From the NCBI GenBank assembly GCA_964471475.1, contig CAYYFQ010000022.1, forward strand, positions 1 to 34,199: a stretch of 34,199 nt of DNA, written 5' to 3'. The notes below the pieces were generated by a model that was not told the DNA's origin, did no database searches, and worked only from the letters and a program-made list of their open reading frames with translations. Position 1 is the stretch's first letter; every line of letters begins with the position of its first letter. Source of the DNA: JAJNBD01 sp964471475 (GTDB lineage Bacteria > Pseudomonadota > Gammaproteobacteria > CAISUE01). Positions 33,585 to 34,199 of the stretch are shown piece by piece. The position numbers were made by a program, and so were the translations under genes.

Positions 33585-33657
33585 CCCTTAATGGCACTTG
33601 TACCATTGGGGCCAGGCACACACTGCCCATTTTGCAATTATTTGGTTTTGTCGTGTA
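33585..33657 (-). repeat. Repeat B, half copy (inverted)
   Basis: On the minus strand this begins TACACGACAAAACCAAATAA and ends with the CCAATGG...CCATTAAGGG palindrome, matching 27070-27142 over the whole length with a few mismatches and one small gap. The opposite arm of the element is missing. It lies in the 271-bp gap after the glycosyltransferase gene. The rest of that gap shows only an imperfect palindrome (GCGCACGAGAG near 33500, CTCGCGC near 33543). Confidence 0.85.
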
Positions 33658-33680
33658 GAACCGCCTACATCACATAGAGT

Positions 33681-33709
33681 TCCACAATAAAGAAAATACA
33701 GGATATAAT
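33681..33709 (+). promoter_or_regulatory. Sigma70-type promoter of the last gene
   Basis: TCCACA (33681-33686) and a perfect TATAAT (33704-33709) are 17 bp apart, about 40 bp before the ATG at 33750. The -10 match is perfect and the -35 has 4 of 6 consensus bases. Confidence 0.6.
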
Positions 33710-33749
33710 GAATCTTTCTTAAATAATTAAACTGAATAAAGGCAACGAG

Positions 33750-34199
33750 ATGAAAAAAACATTGCTATCGATCATCACCGCGACTGTTTTATGTGTAACC
33801 ATGAATGCGCAAGCGCATCCAACGAAATCAGCACATAAAGCCGCCGTCGATTTATTTGTTCAAACCGCAAAGGCCGGGAGCTTGACGCCCACGGCACATA
33901 CCAATGTTTACACTTTACACTTAGAGGGTGTGAATCCTTTGGTACTTTGGTTTAACGATCGTCCACAACGAGCCACTGGAACCGTTGGTATGCAACAGTT
34001 TGTTGCTATGTGGAAAACCGGTGGTGACAATAGTTTTACATTAGATCATCCCAATGCGGCGGTGGTATCCGTTTCTGTTGAAAACGATAGCAGCCCTAAA
34101 GCCACCGCACCGGTGTTTACCTTATCGCAACCACATTATGATAACCAACAACATACGATGAGTTATCAAGCGACTTTGCTTAAAGGCAGTGACAAACCT
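33750..34199 (+). CDS. Secreted protein of unknown function (partial, cut by window end)
   Basis: The first 150 codons are present with no stop before the window edge. The product starts with a signal peptide (MKKTLLSIITATVLCVTMNA, cleavage near AQA-H). The mature part includes YTLHLEGVNPLVLWFNDRPQ followed by RATGTVG, QFVAMWKTGGDNSFTLDHPN and AAVVSVSVEN. I have the impression of an uncharacterised exported family seen in Legionella-like genomes (a DRP...SG motif with a PNA segment), but no function is known to me. The ATG has AAAGG 7 bases upstream and its own promoter, so it is independent of the preceding operon. Confidence 0.85.
   Translation, partial: MKKTLLSIITATVLCVTMNAQAHPTKSAHKAAVDLFVQTAKAGSLTPTAHTNVYTLHLEGVNPLVLWFNDRPQRATGTVGMQQFVAMWKTGGDNSFTLDHPNAAVVSVSVENDSSPKATAPVFTLSQPHYDNQQHTMSYQATLLKGSDKP

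Noticed and set aside
33323..33637. Minus-strand 104-codon ORF at the end of the glycosyltransferase gene
   Set aside because: It runs antisense through the gene end and half of repeat B; its sequence includes translated repeat and shows no protein-like pattern.
1..34199. CRISPR array, insertion sequence or prophage
   Set aside because: No regularly spaced direct repeats, no transposase, integrase or phage protein were seen; the repeats present are dispersed palindromes.

Overview
The window looks like chromosome of a gammaproteobacterium of the order Legionellales or a close intracellular relative. The strongest evidence is a DotA/IcmV pair of the Dot/Icm (type IVB) secretion system, flanked by two large proteins with no recognisable enzyme fold that have the look of secreted effectors. 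The species cannot be named from the sequence. There are no insertion sequences, phage genes or CRISPR arrays, but the intergenic DNA is rich in several families of palindromic repeats, and at least two of these have entered reading frames.

Layout. (1) 119-11240, minus strand: a 621-residue duplicated-domain protein, icmV, dotA and a 1919-residue mostly helical protein, in that transcription order. Sequences resembling the PmrA box known from Legionella/Coxiella icm and effector promoters precede both the 621-residue gene and icmV. icmW and icmX, which accompany icmV in relatives, are absent here. (2) 11586-11972, minus: a small secreted protein with its own terminator. (3) 12128-21371, plus: a good sigma70-like promoter, secG, tRNA-Leu(GAG), nuoABCDEF, leuS and an APC-family amino acid transporter, very tightly packed. 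The complex I operon stops after nuoF; nuoG-N are not in the window and leuS overlaps the end of nuoF. (4) 21281-24833: a convergent L,D-transpeptidase whose 3' end overlaps the transporter by 91 bp, an alpha/beta hydrolase, a 44-codon ORF and a fused MsrB-MsrA repair enzyme, separated by repeat-rich spacers. (5) 25102-33478, plus: a compact run of a DUF692 (MbnB/TglH/BufB-type) iron enzyme, mnmA, tolC, macA-like lipoprotein, macB-type ATPase, macB-type permease and a GT-C-like membrane glycosyltransferase. (6) 33750 to the window end: a secreted protein cut by the window edge.

Gene-free stretches above 300 bases: 11241-11585 holds a PmrA-like box, a GC-rich hairpin, one half copy of repeat A and a terminator. 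22301-22733 holds the full palindromic copy of repeat A; nothing else could be recognised there apart from the flanking ribosome binding sites. 23583-23978 holds a 44-codon ORF and a 113-bp nested palindromic element.

Working together: the minus-strand block reads as part of a host-interaction module (secretion core plus candidate substrates). The nuo/secG/leuS block is housekeeping. The 25-33 kb block is unusual: a putative peptide-modifying iron enzyme lies upstream of a complete MacAB-TolC-type tripartite exporter and a glycosyltransferase. The most distinctive feature of the window is the spread of palindromic elements: A (about 190 bp, near-perfect inverted arms), B (165 bp, inverted ends, open in the tolC frame) and C (GTCATCCC-type hairpins, one inside the glycosyltransferase reading frame).
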